Source: Geobacter sp. SVR
GTDB lineage: Bacteria; Desulfobacterota; Desulfuromonadia; Geobacterales; Pseudopelobacteraceae
Assembly: GCF_016865365.1 (NCBI RefSeq)
Contig: NZ_AP024469.1
Coordinates: 859,001 to 923,000 of the forward strand
Length of the DNA: 64,000 nucleotides
Reading direction: 5' to 3'
Part shown: positions 11,129 to 19,064 of the stretch, one piece after another
Numbering within the stretch: position 1 is the stretch's first letter
Layout: each line of letters opens with the position of its first letter
Position numbers and translations under genes: made by a program
The notes under the pieces: model-generated
Told to the model about the DNA's origin: nothing
Databases searched by the model: none
Seen by the model: the letters and a program-made list of their open reading frames with translations, nothing else

Positions 11129-11599
11129 TCATCTCTCCCCACGGCTCTCCTTCGAACCGCTTTCGATGAGCTTTTTGGTGAGCAGCACCAGGCCTATTTG
11201 TTGCGACCATTCCGACACGAGGTTGCTGACCACCGTTCCCCACTTACTTTCCGGGTCGACCCTCAGGTACAGGACGATCCAGCCTACCCCGGTCACTACT
11301 AGAAAGATGGTGAGCGAGTGCTCGTGCAGGATCTCCATGAATTTGTTGCGGTATTCCCGGCGGGGCTGGCGGCTCTCCTGCGATCCTTTCTCGAAAAACC
11401 ATTTCGTGGCCAGGATGGTGATGACCACGCCGGTCCAGTCCGCGATGGCATTGCCGTAGAACGAGCCAATGTGAGAATGGGGATCGGAGCAGATGTACAG
11501 CACGATCCACAGGCAGAGAATTGCGGCGGCGGCAAGGCTCAGGGAATGCCGCTTCCAGAACGGCGCGTCGTGGCCGTGTGTCATGACTCTGCGTCCCAT
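11129..11599 (-). CDS. Four-TM membrane protein with internal duplication, unknown function
   Basis: 156 aa. Two homologous halves each hold a hydrophobic helix ending WIVLY, a DPxS turn, an NxxxxW segment, a second hydrophobic helix with TK, and GSxESR. The repeat units cover roughly residues 19-68 and 93-152. The first half ends in an Arg-rich stretch, the second in ESRGER at the C-terminus. GGGGAG precedes the chosen ATG. I do not recognise a named family. It is adjacent to another small membrane protein gene on the same strand. Confidence 0.75.
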   Translation of the reverse strand: MGRRVMTHGHDAPFWKRHSLSLAAAAILCLWIVLYICSDPHSHIGSFYGNAIADWTGVVITILATKWFFEKGSQESRQPRREYRNKFMEILHEHSLTIFLVVTGVGWIVLYLRVDPESKWGTVVSNLVSEWSQQIGLVLLTKKLIESGSKESRGER

Positions 11600-11657
11600 G
11601 CCCCTGCTCCCCCCATATCCAGCGACTATAAGGACTGCTTCTGTCTCCCTATGCGGT

Positions 11658-12140
11658 TCAGCGGCGAGGAGAAGACTGAGTATTTCGTAGTGATTCCAGG
11701 CGAGGCACTACGAACCAAAGAAAGTAGTACACGCATAACAGTATGACCGAGAGCAGCAGGCCGGTTACTGCATCATGCACAATGATTTTCGAAACCAGGT
11801 AGAAATCGAAGCAGATCCCGAGCATGAGCGGAAACATCGACCATAACAGCAACCGGGACGCGATTCCGATGAAATCCTGCGAGACCTTCTGCGGCCCGAC
11901 CTGGCGGTGGTAGGCAGCCGGTGCCATTACCAGTGCGACAGCAACTCCCACCAATCCGATGGCACTCAGATGCAGGAGTTGCTCGCCCCTCTGCAGTTTT
12001 TGTTCGAACCCCGGATTGAAGACGACAATGAGCTGAAAACCGAACAGCGCCTGGATACCCGGCAGTACCATGCGGCATTCTTTCAGCAGGTGCGTAACGG
12101 CTTCTGGCATCGGCAATTGTTCTTTCTGCTGCTCTCCCAT
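11658..12140 (-). CDS. DUF6328-like membrane protein
   Basis: 160 aa from the ATG at 12140, preceded by GGAAGG. The segment ECRMVLPGIQALFGFQL near the N-terminus, followed by three further hydrophobic segments, matches what I recall of the DUF6328 family. The function is unknown. The longer frame back to 12263 overlaps the upstream DUF6496-like gene and was rejected as start. It probably shares a transcript with its small neighbours. Confidence 0.8.
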   Translation of the reverse strand: MGEQQKEQLPMPEAVTHLLKECRMVLPGIQALFGFQLIVVFNPGFEQKLQRGEQLLHLSAIGLVGVAVALVMAPAAYHRQVGPQKVSQDFIGIASRLLLWSMFPLMLGICFDFYLVSKIIVHDAVTGLLLSVILLCVYYFLWFVVPRLESLRNTQSSPRR

Positions 12141-12174
12141 ATGCACGCCTTCCGGTTCAAGCGTCAGTATTGTA

Positions 12175-12381
12175 TCAACTGCTTCCCCGGTGGGACGTGC
12201 CGCCTTGATGAGGCTCGGGAACTTTTGCCCCCTTTTTCCGCGCCTTGGAAAGGCCGATGGCAACGGCCTGCTTTCTGTCAGTCACCTTTTTCCCGGATGT
12301 GCCGCTCTTGAGCTCTCCCTTTTTATATTCCTCCATTGTCTGTTCAACCGTTTCCTGCGCTTTCTTTCCGTATTTCGCCAT
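12175..12381 (-). CDS. DUF6496-like small basic protein
   Basis: 68 aa from the ATG at 12381, preceded by GGAGGAG. It begins MAKYGKKAQETVEQTM and contains KSGTSGKKVTDRKQAVAIGL, the signature of small Lys-rich proteins annotated as DUF6496 in environmental bacteria. It is strongly basic, so nucleic-acid binding is possible, but no function is established. It lies upstream of the DUF6328-like gene. Confidence 0.85.
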   Translation of the reverse strand: MAKYGKKAQETVEQTMEEYKKGELKSGTSGKKVTDRKQAVAIGLSKARKKGAKVPEPHQGGTSHRGSS

Positions 12382-12492
12382 GGCGAGCCTCCTCCGAATA
12401 TGTCTTCTCTCCGCGTACATGCCTCACCTGTCTAAAGCGTATAACGGCAGGGAGGCATGTCAACGTACGTCAGCAGGCTGTTCGGGGGCAGA

Positions 12493-12530
12493 AAATAACG
12501 ATGGCTGTTTCCCGTTCGAGAAACAGCCAT
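12493..12530 (-). terminator. Intrinsic terminator of the moaE-like gene
   Basis: Arms ATGGCTGTTTC / GAAACAGCCAT are followed on the minus strand by CGTTATTTTC. The hairpin is similar in sequence to the tRNA-Asn terminator. Confidence 0.8.
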
Positions 12531-12639
12531 GTCATTGTACCGCGTATGCCCTGTCTTTACGTTTGAAACCGTCTTGGGAAATACCGGCGGAGGTTTCCAG
12601 TGGAGTGGTTTTCCGATTCAGCCTCCGTCAGAAAACTGT

Positions 12640-13029
12640 CTATCCGTAGATCTCCCGCTTGGCAATGGCATACATTTTCTTGAAGCTCTCCAGGCCGAAC
12701 CGGCAGGCGGCAAAGGCATCGTCGCTGCTGGGGGAGGCGACTCCCACCAGGGATATGATCTCGCCCACCTTCACTGTGCCGCTCCGGCGCAGCAGAAGCA
12801 CTTCGTGAAGCCGCCAGCCCTCTTTCATGGAGAACTCTATTGCCTTCAGGTTTTCCTCCACATCACCGACGGCCTGGTACTCGATGCCGGTGGTGATTCC
12901 GTTTTCGGATGCCTGCTGCTTGACGACGGCGTAATGGAGCAGCACGGAACCGTTGCGGCCATCCTCAGAAATCCGGAGCAATTCGTGGGCAGCGGCGGGG
13001 TCGATGGGATCGGGAGTGAATGAAACCAT
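12640..13029 (-). CDS. moaE: MoaE-like molybdopterin synthase large subunit
   Basis: 129 aa. The MoaE core is visible as VGEIISLVGVASPSSDDAFAACRFGLESFKK near the C-terminus (about residues 87-117), where the family places active-site residues. MoaE with thiocarboxylated MoaD makes molybdopterin from precursor Z. No moaD or other molybdenum-cofactor gene lies nearby. The protein stops soon after KREIYG, without the usual C-terminal tail, so a divergent or repurposed member is possible. Start supported by AAGGA. Confidence 0.75.
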   Translation of the reverse strand: MVSFTPDPIDPAAAHELLRISEDGRNGSVLLHYAVVKQQASENGITTGIEYQAVGDVEENLKAIEFSMKEGWRLHEVLLLRRSGTVKVGEIISLVGVASPSSDDAFAACRFGLESFKKMYAIAKREIYG

Positions 13030-13194
13030 GGCGTATCCTTATTGTTAATTTCGGCGACTATCACATTCCTGCGCCAGCTCTGGCAAGAAAAAATATGGAG
13101 GCAGTCGCATCCATACCGGGAGGTCCGGCAGGCATCCGTAATGCGTGGGGACACGACGGCAAACACTTGACCGACAGGGGCGTCGCTCTGCCGA

Positions 13195-13665
13195 TCAGGT
13201 GAGAACGGGCATGCCGATCAGGTCGAGCAGGCCGATAAAGTTGCCGAGCGCAGTGGGCCGGTCCCCGTGGTTTCCGGTGACGGAGTCAGTCCCGTCCGCA
13301 CCGAAATCCGGAAGCATCGCCTTGCGCATCCAGGGGGGAGGAGCGCTCCGCAGCACTTCCTGCAGTCTGTGAATGACCTCTTCCACACTGACCCAGCCAT
13401 TGGTTTTCTGGGGATGGACATTGTGGGCAATCAGTTTGGCTGCCGCAGGGCCGCTGATCTGCGTGGCAAAGACCATGGTGCATTCCTTGAGCGCCTCGGC
13501 CCTCGCCGCGATGCGATCATCTTCGCTGCCTGCCTCTGTTCCGACATGAACACTTGTGACGTAATAGGACTCGTGGGTGCCGATATCCCAGACCGAGAAG
13601 CTGCCGGAGGTACGAAAATTTCCGTCTATGGTTGCGCCTGTCGAGGTCGTGAATGCTACTTTCAT
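13195..13665 (-). CDS. NifX/NafY-like iron-molybdenum-cofactor-binding domain protein
   Basis: 156 aa. It contains the dinitrogenase cofactor-biosynthesis fold signature: ALKECTMVFATQISGPAAAKLIAHNVHPQK (about residues 59-88), then VSVEEVIHRLQEVL and PPPWMRKAM. These match NifX rather than the shorter MTH1175 type. NifX carries NifB-co/FeMo-co precursors during nitrogenase assembly. No nif gene is present in the window, so it is an orphan here. Start supported by AAGGA. It lies upstream of the moaE-like gene, separated by 165 bp. Confidence 0.8.
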   Translation of the reverse strand: MKVAFTTSTGATIDGNFRTSGSFSVWDIGTHESYYVTSVHVGTEAGSEDDRIAARAEALKECTMVFATQISGPAAAKLIAHNVHPQKTNGWVSVEEVIHRLQEVLRSAPPPWMRKAMLPDFGADGTDSVTGNHGDRPTALGNFIGLLDLIGMPVLT

Positions 13666-14038
13666 GGAAATCCTTACTGCGCATGCTGCGAAGCTTCATG
13701 TTGTGGTCGCACCGGTCTCATTCAATTACCGGCTGCCATCAGCTCGTTGTATAGTCCGCTACACGATGCATGCCAAACAAGGGCTGCGGGGGACGGCGCA
13801 CGCCGACTGCATATGTTGCATTTCTGACTGCCGGCCTGATGCCTCGTGCTGATTTTGGAGGCATCACCCGAAGACTCCTGCACCTTTTCGCAGCAGCCCC
13901 GCTGCTCTCCTTTGCCACGCCGTTCATCAGGCTCCGCACCCCTTCAGTCGGTTATGTCGCCGCTCATCTCGCCGATGTAACCTTTTTTCTGAAAATTCGT
14001 CATACTATAAGGAGAGCCCGGATGAAAGGAGGCTCGTC
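13666..14038. other. Intergenic region without recognisable gene
   Basis: 373 bp between divergent genes. Only a CATACTATAA stretch near 14000 resembles a -10 element for the next gene; short frames show no credible protein. Confidence 0.5.
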
Positions 14039-14422
14039 ATGAAAAAACTCATTCGAATTTCGCTACTCTTCGTTGCACTGCTTATGGCGTTCGCCATGCC
14101 CGGCCACGCCAGTGGAAACTGGCACGGCGGAGGCGGGCACGGTCACGCAGCCTGGCACGGCGGCGGCCATGGTGGCCACGGCGGTGTCCACTTCCACGGG
14201 GGTGTGGGTGTGGGATTCTATTATCCCTTTTACTCGTACTATCCTTACAATTACTACCCCTATCCCTACTCTGTGGTGGTGATCCCGGAGACCCAGACCT
14301 ATGCTCCGCAGTCGGCAACCCCCGGCTACCTGTACTACTGCCGGGAATCGGGAGCATACTATCCCACTGTGACGCAATGTCCGGGCGAGTGGATGAGGGT
14401 CGTTCCTTCGCCTCCGCAGTAG
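14039..14422 (+). CDS. Secreted Gly/His/Tyr-rich protein with YYC...CP motif (paralog 1)
   Basis: 127 aa. A clear signal peptide (MKKLIRISLLFVALLMAFAMPGHA) is followed by a Gly/His-rich stretch (about 27-56), a Tyr/Pro-rich stretch and a C-terminal module YYCRESGAYYPTVTQCP with WMRVVPSPP. The two Cys could form a disulfide. The His-rich block could bind metal, which is a guess. Such proteins are common in Proteobacteria without an assigned role. RBS AAAGGAGG. Followed by a paralog 52 bp downstream. Confidence 0.85.
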   Translation: MKKLIRISLLFVALLMAFAMPGHASGNWHGGGGHGHAAWHGGGHGGHGGVHFHGGVGVGFYYPFYSYYPYNYYPYPYSVVVIPETQTYAPQSATPGYLYYCRESGAYYPTVTQCPGEWMRVVPSPPQ

Positions 14423-14474
14423 CCGTGGGATATCATCCGGAACGTGACCGGACTTTATCGAAGGGAGGCCCGCC

Positions 14475-14816
14475 ATGAAAAGGGTTTTTCGTATTATGGT
14501 ACTTGCCGGGGCATTGCTCATGGCGCTCAGTGCGCCGAGCCACGCCCATGGTGGTTGGGGGTGGGGCTTGTGGCCCCTGGGCATAGGGTTGGGGATTGGT
14601 CTGGGGGTGGCGTCGCAACCGCACTATTACTACCCGTACTATTCCTATCCGGCACCCGTGGGGCCGATGCCGGGACAGCAGGTATACGTTCCGCAGCAAC
14701 CGGCATCAGCGTACTGGTATTACTGCAGGGAAGCGGGGGGGTATTACCCCTATGTCAGACAATGTCCCACCGGATGGATGAAGGTGGTTCCTTCTCCTCC
14801 CCCTCCGCCACAATAG
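14475..14816 (+). CDS. Secreted Tyr/Pro-rich protein with YYC...CP motif (paralog 2)
   Basis: 113 aa with a signal peptide ending SHAHGG, a Gly/Trp-rich hydrophobic stretch, a Tyr-rich stretch and the same C-terminal module as its neighbour (YYCREAGGYYPYVRQCP, then WMKVVPSPP). The His-rich block of paralog 1 is missing. RBS GGGAGG. The pair looks like a tandem duplication with divergence of the middle region, and is probably cotranscribed. Confidence 0.85.
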   Translation: MKRVFRIMVLAGALLMALSAPSHAHGGWGWGLWPLGIGLGIGLGVASQPHYYYPYYSYPAPVGPMPGQQVYVPQQPASAYWYYCREAGGYYPYVRQCPTGWMKVVPSPPPPPQ

Positions 14817-14884
14817 CTGGCCTGCACAGGTTTCAGGAAAAGGGGTAGGGGAGACCTGAGGACCTGTCAAAGGCTGGGCGTCAC

Positions 14885-14926
14885 AGAAGAAGGGAGTTGC
14901 GACAATGCTCGCAGCTCCCTTCTTCT
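14885..14926. terminator. Long hairpin after the YYC...CP gene pair
   Basis: Arms AGAAGAAGGGAGTTGCGA and TCGCAGCTCCCTTCTTCT are complementary with one mismatch. They lie between convergent genes; the plus strand lacks a T-tract. Confidence 0.5.
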
Positions 14927-14976
14927 ATGGATCGGCCGAATCCGTCCAGAGCCGGTTCTGCCGGTTTTCCGCCAAC

Positions 14977-15002
14977 AAAAAAGGGGAGGCCGAAGCCTCC
15001 CC
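14977..15002 (-). terminator. Intrinsic terminator of actP
   Basis: GGGGAGGC-CGAA-GCCTCCCC with six T residues on the minus strand, 23 bp beyond the actP stop codon. Confidence 0.92.
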
Positions 15003-15025
15003 CATTACATACCAGTGCATCAAAC

Positions 15026-17005
15026 TCAGTGATCGATGGCCTTGGCCATGCCGAGGCCGGTGTTCTGGCGGACATAGACCTCGTCGAACATCTCTTCGGA
15101 ACGACGGTTCGGGAAGGCCAGGCAGCCGAGAATGGCGGCCAGGAAGCCCAGCGGGATCGAGATGATGCCCGGGTTCTTCAGCTTCAGCAGCGGAGCGTCA
15201 AGACCCATGATGGACTTGCCGTCCTTGTTCTTCTCGTAATCGGCCTTGGCCTTTTCAAGGGCCTTGGCATCCTTCTCGTCAAGCTGGGCGCCCGGAGGCA
15301 GGGCAGCCTGCTTCTTCTCCATGGCGGTAATCACCTTCTGGGCGCCGGCAGCGACCACCTTGGGATAGGTCATGTTGGGGGAAACCATGACCAGGCCGAT
15401 GGAGGCGACAGTGCCGACCACCAGGCCGGAGATGACGCCGGCAGTGTTGAACTTGCGCCAGAAGAGCGACAGCACTACCACCGGCAGGTTGCCGGAGGAG
15501 GCCACGGCAAAGGCCAGGGCCACCAAGTGGGCGACGTTCTGCTTTTCGGCGGCGATGCCGATGACGATGCCGACGGCGCCGACCACGAAGGAGGTGATGC
15601 GGGCAGCCGTGACCTGCTCGTGCTGGTCGGCATGGCCGTTTTTGATCACGTTGACGTAGATGTCGTGGGCAATGGCGGCCGAAGCAGCCAGCACCAGGCC
15701 GGAGACGACCGCCAGGATGGTGGCGAAGGCGACCGAGCAGAGGAAGGCTAGGAAGATATCGCCGAGAATCGGAGAAATATCGGCACCCAGCTGCTGGGCC
15801 AGCATCAGGGTGGCCATGTTGCCGCCCGGATCGACGGCGATGATGCCCTGCGGGGTCAGGTTGATGGCAGCGCCGAAGCCGAGCAGGGTAGTCAGGACGT
15901 AGAAGGCGCCGATGATGAACATGGCGATGATAACGGACTTACGTGCGGCCTGAGCGGTCGGCACGGTGAAGAAGCGCATCAGGATGTGCGGCATGCCGGC
16001 GGTACCGAGTACCAGGGCCATACCGAGCGAGATCTGGTCGAGCGGCGACTTCATGAACAGGGCCGGCTCAAGGAAGCGCTGTCCTGCTTCGGCGCCCGCC
16101 AGGGTGATGCCGTCCTTCAGCACCATTTTGGAAACGTGATCCTGGATGTCCGGGTTGTTGACGATCATGTCGAAGAAGCCGAGCGGGTTGAAGCCGGCTT
16201 TCATCATGACCAGGAACGAGAGCAGGAAGGCGCCGCTCATGAGCAGGCCGGCCTTGATGATCTGAACCCAGGTGGTGGCGGTCATGCCGCCGAAAACGAC
16301 GTAGCCGACCATCAGGACGCCCACGCCGATAACGGACTGCTTGTAGGTCACACCGACCAGCAGGGCCATCAGCTTGCCTGCGCCGACCATCTGTGCGGTC
16401 AGGTAGAAGGTGGAGACCGCCACGGTGGAGAGGGCAGCCACGGCGCGGACCGGCTTGGGATCGGTGCGGAAGGAGAGGATATCCCCCAGGGTGTACTTGC
16501 CGGCGTTGCGGCAGGGCTCGGCCACGATCAGGAGCACGGTGATGTAGGCCACCAGCCAGCCGACGGAGTACATGAACCCGTCATAGCCGTACAGGGAGAT
16601 CATGCCGGAAATCCCGAGGAAAGAGGCAGCTGACATGTAGTCGCCGGCAATGGCCCAGCCGTTCTGGGTGCCGGTGATGCCGCCGCCGGCGGCGTAGAAG
16701 TCGGCGGCCGACTTGGTCTGCCGGGCGGCCCAGACAACGACCCCCATGGTAATGCCGATGATCACGGCAAAGAGGGACAGGGTGATGGCCTTGTTGGCCT
16801 TGAGCTCTTTTTTCTTAACGGGAGCGGCCGGTGCCGGTGCGGCAGCAGGGGCTGCCGTCTGGGGAGCGGCTGCTGTTACAGCCGGTGCGGCGGCAACAGG
16901 TGCTGCGCCGGGAGCGGCGGAATCTTTTTTCGGCTCTTCAGCAAAGGCGGCTGTGGCGACTGAGAGAGTCATGGTTGCAGCGATGATGAATTTCTTGAAC
17001 GTCAA
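15026..17005 (-). CDS. actP: Cation/acetate symporter ActP (SSS family)
   Basis: 659-aa sodium:solute symporter importing acetate and related short carboxylates. A TTG start at 17005 is chosen because AAAGGAGG lies just upstream and it gives a full signal peptide (TFKKFIIAATMTLSVATAAFA); the next ATG is 11 codons later. After the signal peptide comes an Ala/Pro-rich, low-complexity stretch of about 45 residues, then the transporter core with DFYAAGGGITGTQNGWAIAGDY. A roughly 55-residue hydrophilic insert (Ala/Lys-rich, near 550-600) precedes the last helix. It is downstream of yjcH with 17 bp between them. Confidence 0.92.
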   Translation of the reverse strand: MTFKKFIIAATMTLSVATAAFAEEPKKDSAAPGAAPVAAAPAVTAAAPQTAAPAAAPAPAAPVKKKELKANKAITLSLFAVIIGITMGVVVWAARQTKSAADFYAAGGGITGTQNGWAIAGDYMSAASFLGISGMISLYGYDGFMYSVGWLVAYITVLLIVAEPCRNAGKYTLGDILSFRTDPKPVRAVAALSTVAVSTFYLTAQMVGAGKLMALLVGVTYKQSVIGVGVLMVGYVVFGGMTATTWVQIIKAGLLMSGAFLLSFLVMMKAGFNPLGFFDMIVNNPDIQDHVSKMVLKDGITLAGAEAGQRFLEPALFMKSPLDQISLGMALVLGTAGMPHILMRFFTVPTAQAARKSVIIAMFIIGAFYVLTTLLGFGAAINLTPQGIIAVDPGGNMATLMLAQQLGADISPILGDIFLAFLCSVAFATILAVVSGLVLAASAAIAHDIYVNVIKNGHADQHEQVTAARITSFVVGAVGIVIGIAAEKQNVAHLVALAFAVASSGNLPVVVLSLFWRKFNTAGVISGLVVGTVASIGLVMVSPNMTYPKVVAAGAQKVITAMEKKQAALPPGAQLDEKDAKALEKAKADYEKNKDGKSIMGLDAPLLKLKNPGIISIPLGFLAAILGCLAFPNRRSEEMFDEVYVRQNTGLGMAKAIDH

Positions 17006-17022
17006 GGTCGTATCCTCCTTTG

Positions 17023-17334
17023 CTAGGCGTGAAGTTCGTCGACCAGTTCCCTGGTAAGGCGGTCGAAATCCTTGTTGGCAACGTGGGCGTAGTACAGCGC
17101 CAGTCCCCAGGAAACGAAGAACTGGGACAGGGCGAAAACGTAGCCGAAGTTGATGACGCCGATGACCTTGATCTTGAACAGACCCGGGGCAAAGGCGGCT
17201 CCGATGGGGAGCAGGAAATAGTAGACGCTGGAGAAGATCCACCAGCCGAAGAGGAAGGCGGATTTCTTGTGGTGAAGCTCGATGAACTTCGGATTTTTTG
17301 CGATTGCGGACCAATCATACTGCTTTTCTGCCAT
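17023..17334 (-). CDS. yjcH: DUF485 membrane protein (YjcH)
   Basis: 103 aa with two membrane helices and the family segment FALSQFFVSWGLALYYAHVANKDFD (about residues 67-91). DUF485 proteins are almost always encoded just before an acetate symporter and are thought to assist it; the mechanism is unknown. The ATG has GAAGGGAGAAC upstream. It forms an operon with actP. Confidence 0.92.
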   Translation of the reverse strand: MAEKQYDWSAIAKNPKFIELHHKKSAFLFGWWIFSSVYYFLLPIGAAFAPGLFKIKVIGVINFGYVFALSQFFVSWGLALYYAHVANKDFDRLTRELVDELHA

Positions 17335-17402
17335 GGTGTTCTCCCTTCATTGATGTGTGAAACAGATGCTAAAGGCCGGACCTCCTTTCATGATATGTGT
17401 TC

Positions 17403-18188
17403 TTATCCCGTAGCACAGGGTGTGTATCCGAATTTTTGGGAAATAAGTGCCGCCGCTTCGGTCAGGGAGGGGACAATCTCGTTCTCCATGCGCTCCTGGA
17501 CCATTCGAAACGACGGTGCCAGCAGGGTGATGGCGCCGATTACCTTGCCGGCATAATCCTTGATGGCCACCGCCACACTGTTGATCCCGTCGCCCAGTCC
17601 GTTGCAGTCCGTTGCCACTCCGCCATTGGCGCGGATCACCAGCAGTTCGGAAGCCAGCTTTTCCGGATCGGGCACTTTCTTCGCTTTGCCCTGCTTTTTG
17701 CTGGACAGCCACTCGATCAGCTCCCTCGATTCCAGCGCCTTGATCACCTTGCCGGATGCATTGGTGAAAAAGGGGAACTTCCTGCCCACCAGCGGCACCG
17801 CCTTGATTTGCTGCTCGCAATCGACCATGTCGAGGAACAGCACGTCGTCCCCCTTGATGACCGTCATGTAGACCGCTTCGTCGTGCCGCCGGGCAAGATT
17901 TTCCATGACGGGATGCGCAAGATTGATGACGCTGGAATGCTTCAGCATCTTCTGCGCGAGGGAGACGGAGCTGTAGCCGAGTTCATAACAGCCGGTAACC
18001 TCATCGCGTTCGATCAGCCCCTTTTCGCAGAGAGTCATCAGGATCCGGAAGGCCTTGTTCCTGGTCATGCCCGCCTTGGCAGCCAGATGCGGCAGGTCGG
18101 CAGGCCCTTGGTGAGCCGATAGGAGCTCCAGTAATTCGAATGCTTTGGTGACGATTTGAACCGTATATATGGAATTTCCCACCTTCAT
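17403..18188 (-). CDS. IclR-family transcriptional regulator
   Basis: 261 aa from the ATG at 18188, preceded by GGAG; an ATG ten codons earlier lacks a ribosome-binding site. An N-terminal winged helix (TVQIVTKAFELLELL, with recognition helix near TRNKAFRILMTL) leads to the IclR effector-binding domain, with NASGKVIKALES and FRMVQERMENEI. It lies 68 bp upstream of yjcH-actP in the same direction. Control of acetate uptake by a small carboxylate effector is the likely role, by context only. Confidence 0.88.
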   Translation of the reverse strand: MKVGNSIYTVQIVTKAFELLELLSAHQGPADLPHLAAKAGMTRNKAFRILMTLCEKGLIERDEVTGCYELGYSSVSLAQKMLKHSSVINLAHPVMENLARRHDEAVYMTVIKGDDVLFLDMVDCEQQIKAVPLVGRKFPFFTNASGKVIKALESRELIEWLSSKKQGKAKKVPDPEKLASELLVIRANGGVATDCNGLGDGINSVAVAIKDYAGKVIGAITLLAPSFRMVQERMENEIVPSLTEAAALISQKFGYTPCATG

Positions 18189-18442
18189 GACAACACTCCG
18201 AGCAACCCTTTGTGGCACATATGTTTTGATAACATAACTTTTTTATAAAAATATTTTGTATTCAAATTGAAATAGACATAACAGTTTTATATTTTTGATG
18301 CAAGATGAATTTTGTTGGGAAATGGAATGAAATTTAAAATATGGAAAAGTCAATCATAATCATGATATATAGGTGGCAACATACTCATATGAACTGAAAG
18401 GTAATTTGAAATTTCTTTTTATTATGCTCGCAAGGGGGATGC
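18189..18442. promoter_or_regulatory. A+T-rich divergent regulatory region between iclR-type and marR-type genes
   Basis: 254 bp, clearly more A+T-rich than its neighbours, with runs such as TTTTTTATAAAAATATTTTG. It must carry the promoters of both divergent regulator genes. I could not define a specific operator. Confidence 0.5.
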
Positions 18443-18946
18443 ATGGAATCTACACCAGCGTTGGTGTCCGACATCGTAGACAGTCTGCGGCGCATGTTTC
18501 AGGTCATCAATGAACAGTCGAAAAAAGCCGAGCATGAAACAGGGTTAACCGGTCCGCAGCTCTGGGCGATCAAGGTGATTGCGGAATCCGCCCCCATCAA
18601 AGTTTCGGACCTGGCCCGCAAGATGTATCTGCATCCCGCCACAGTGGTTGGCATCATCGACAGGCTCGAAACACGGGAACTTGTTGAGAGAAGGCGATCG
18701 AAAGAAGACCGGCGGGTGGTTGAGATTGCGCTTACGGACAACGGCAGGGAAAAGGTGAGCAAATCCCCCGAAGTGGCTCAGGGACTGCTGGTGAAAGGGT
18801 TGGAGGCGCTGAGTGAACAGAAACTGAAAAATATCTCCGATGGGCTGGAACAGTTGGTAGAAATACTGGGAGCCCAGGAAATCCCTCCGCAACTGATGTT
18901 GTCATGCGAAGTGAATCTTCCCCAGAAAAACATCAAGACAGAGTAG
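18443..18946 (+). CDS. MarR-family transcriptional regulator
   Basis: 167 aa. The winged-helix core is seen in LTGPQLWAIKVIAESAPIKV, LARKMYLHPATVVGIIDRLE and the wing RRRSKEDRRVVEIALTDNG (about residues 33-105). This follows the MarR dimer layout with an N-terminal helix. RBS AAGGGGG precedes the ATG. It is divergent from the IclR gene. The target is unknown; members often repress adjacent genes and themselves. Confidence 0.9.
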   Translation: MESTPALVSDIVDSLRRMFQVINEQSKKAEHETGLTGPQLWAIKVIAESAPIKVSDLARKMYLHPATVVGIIDRLETRELVERRRSKEDRRVVEIALTDNGREKVSKSPEVAQGLLVKGLEALSEQKLKNISDGLEQLVEILGAQEIPPQLMLSCEVNLPQKNIKTE

Positions 18947-19002
18947 GCTCGCAGTTCTTGTCCTGCCCGGCATGCGCCGGGCGGTCGGAAGTGCGCGCAA
19001 CA

Positions 19003-19049
19003 GCGGGTACGGCACCAGCCGTGTAGTGGCCGGCAGATGCCGTACCCGC
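19003..19049. terminator. Hairpin between convergent genes
   Basis: Perfect 12-bp arms GCGGGTACGGCA / TGCCGTACCCGC with a 23-nt loop, between the marR-type and TPR genes. No T-tract, so termination is not certain. Confidence 0.45.
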
Positions 19050-19064
19050 CGCGTAACGCTCAGG

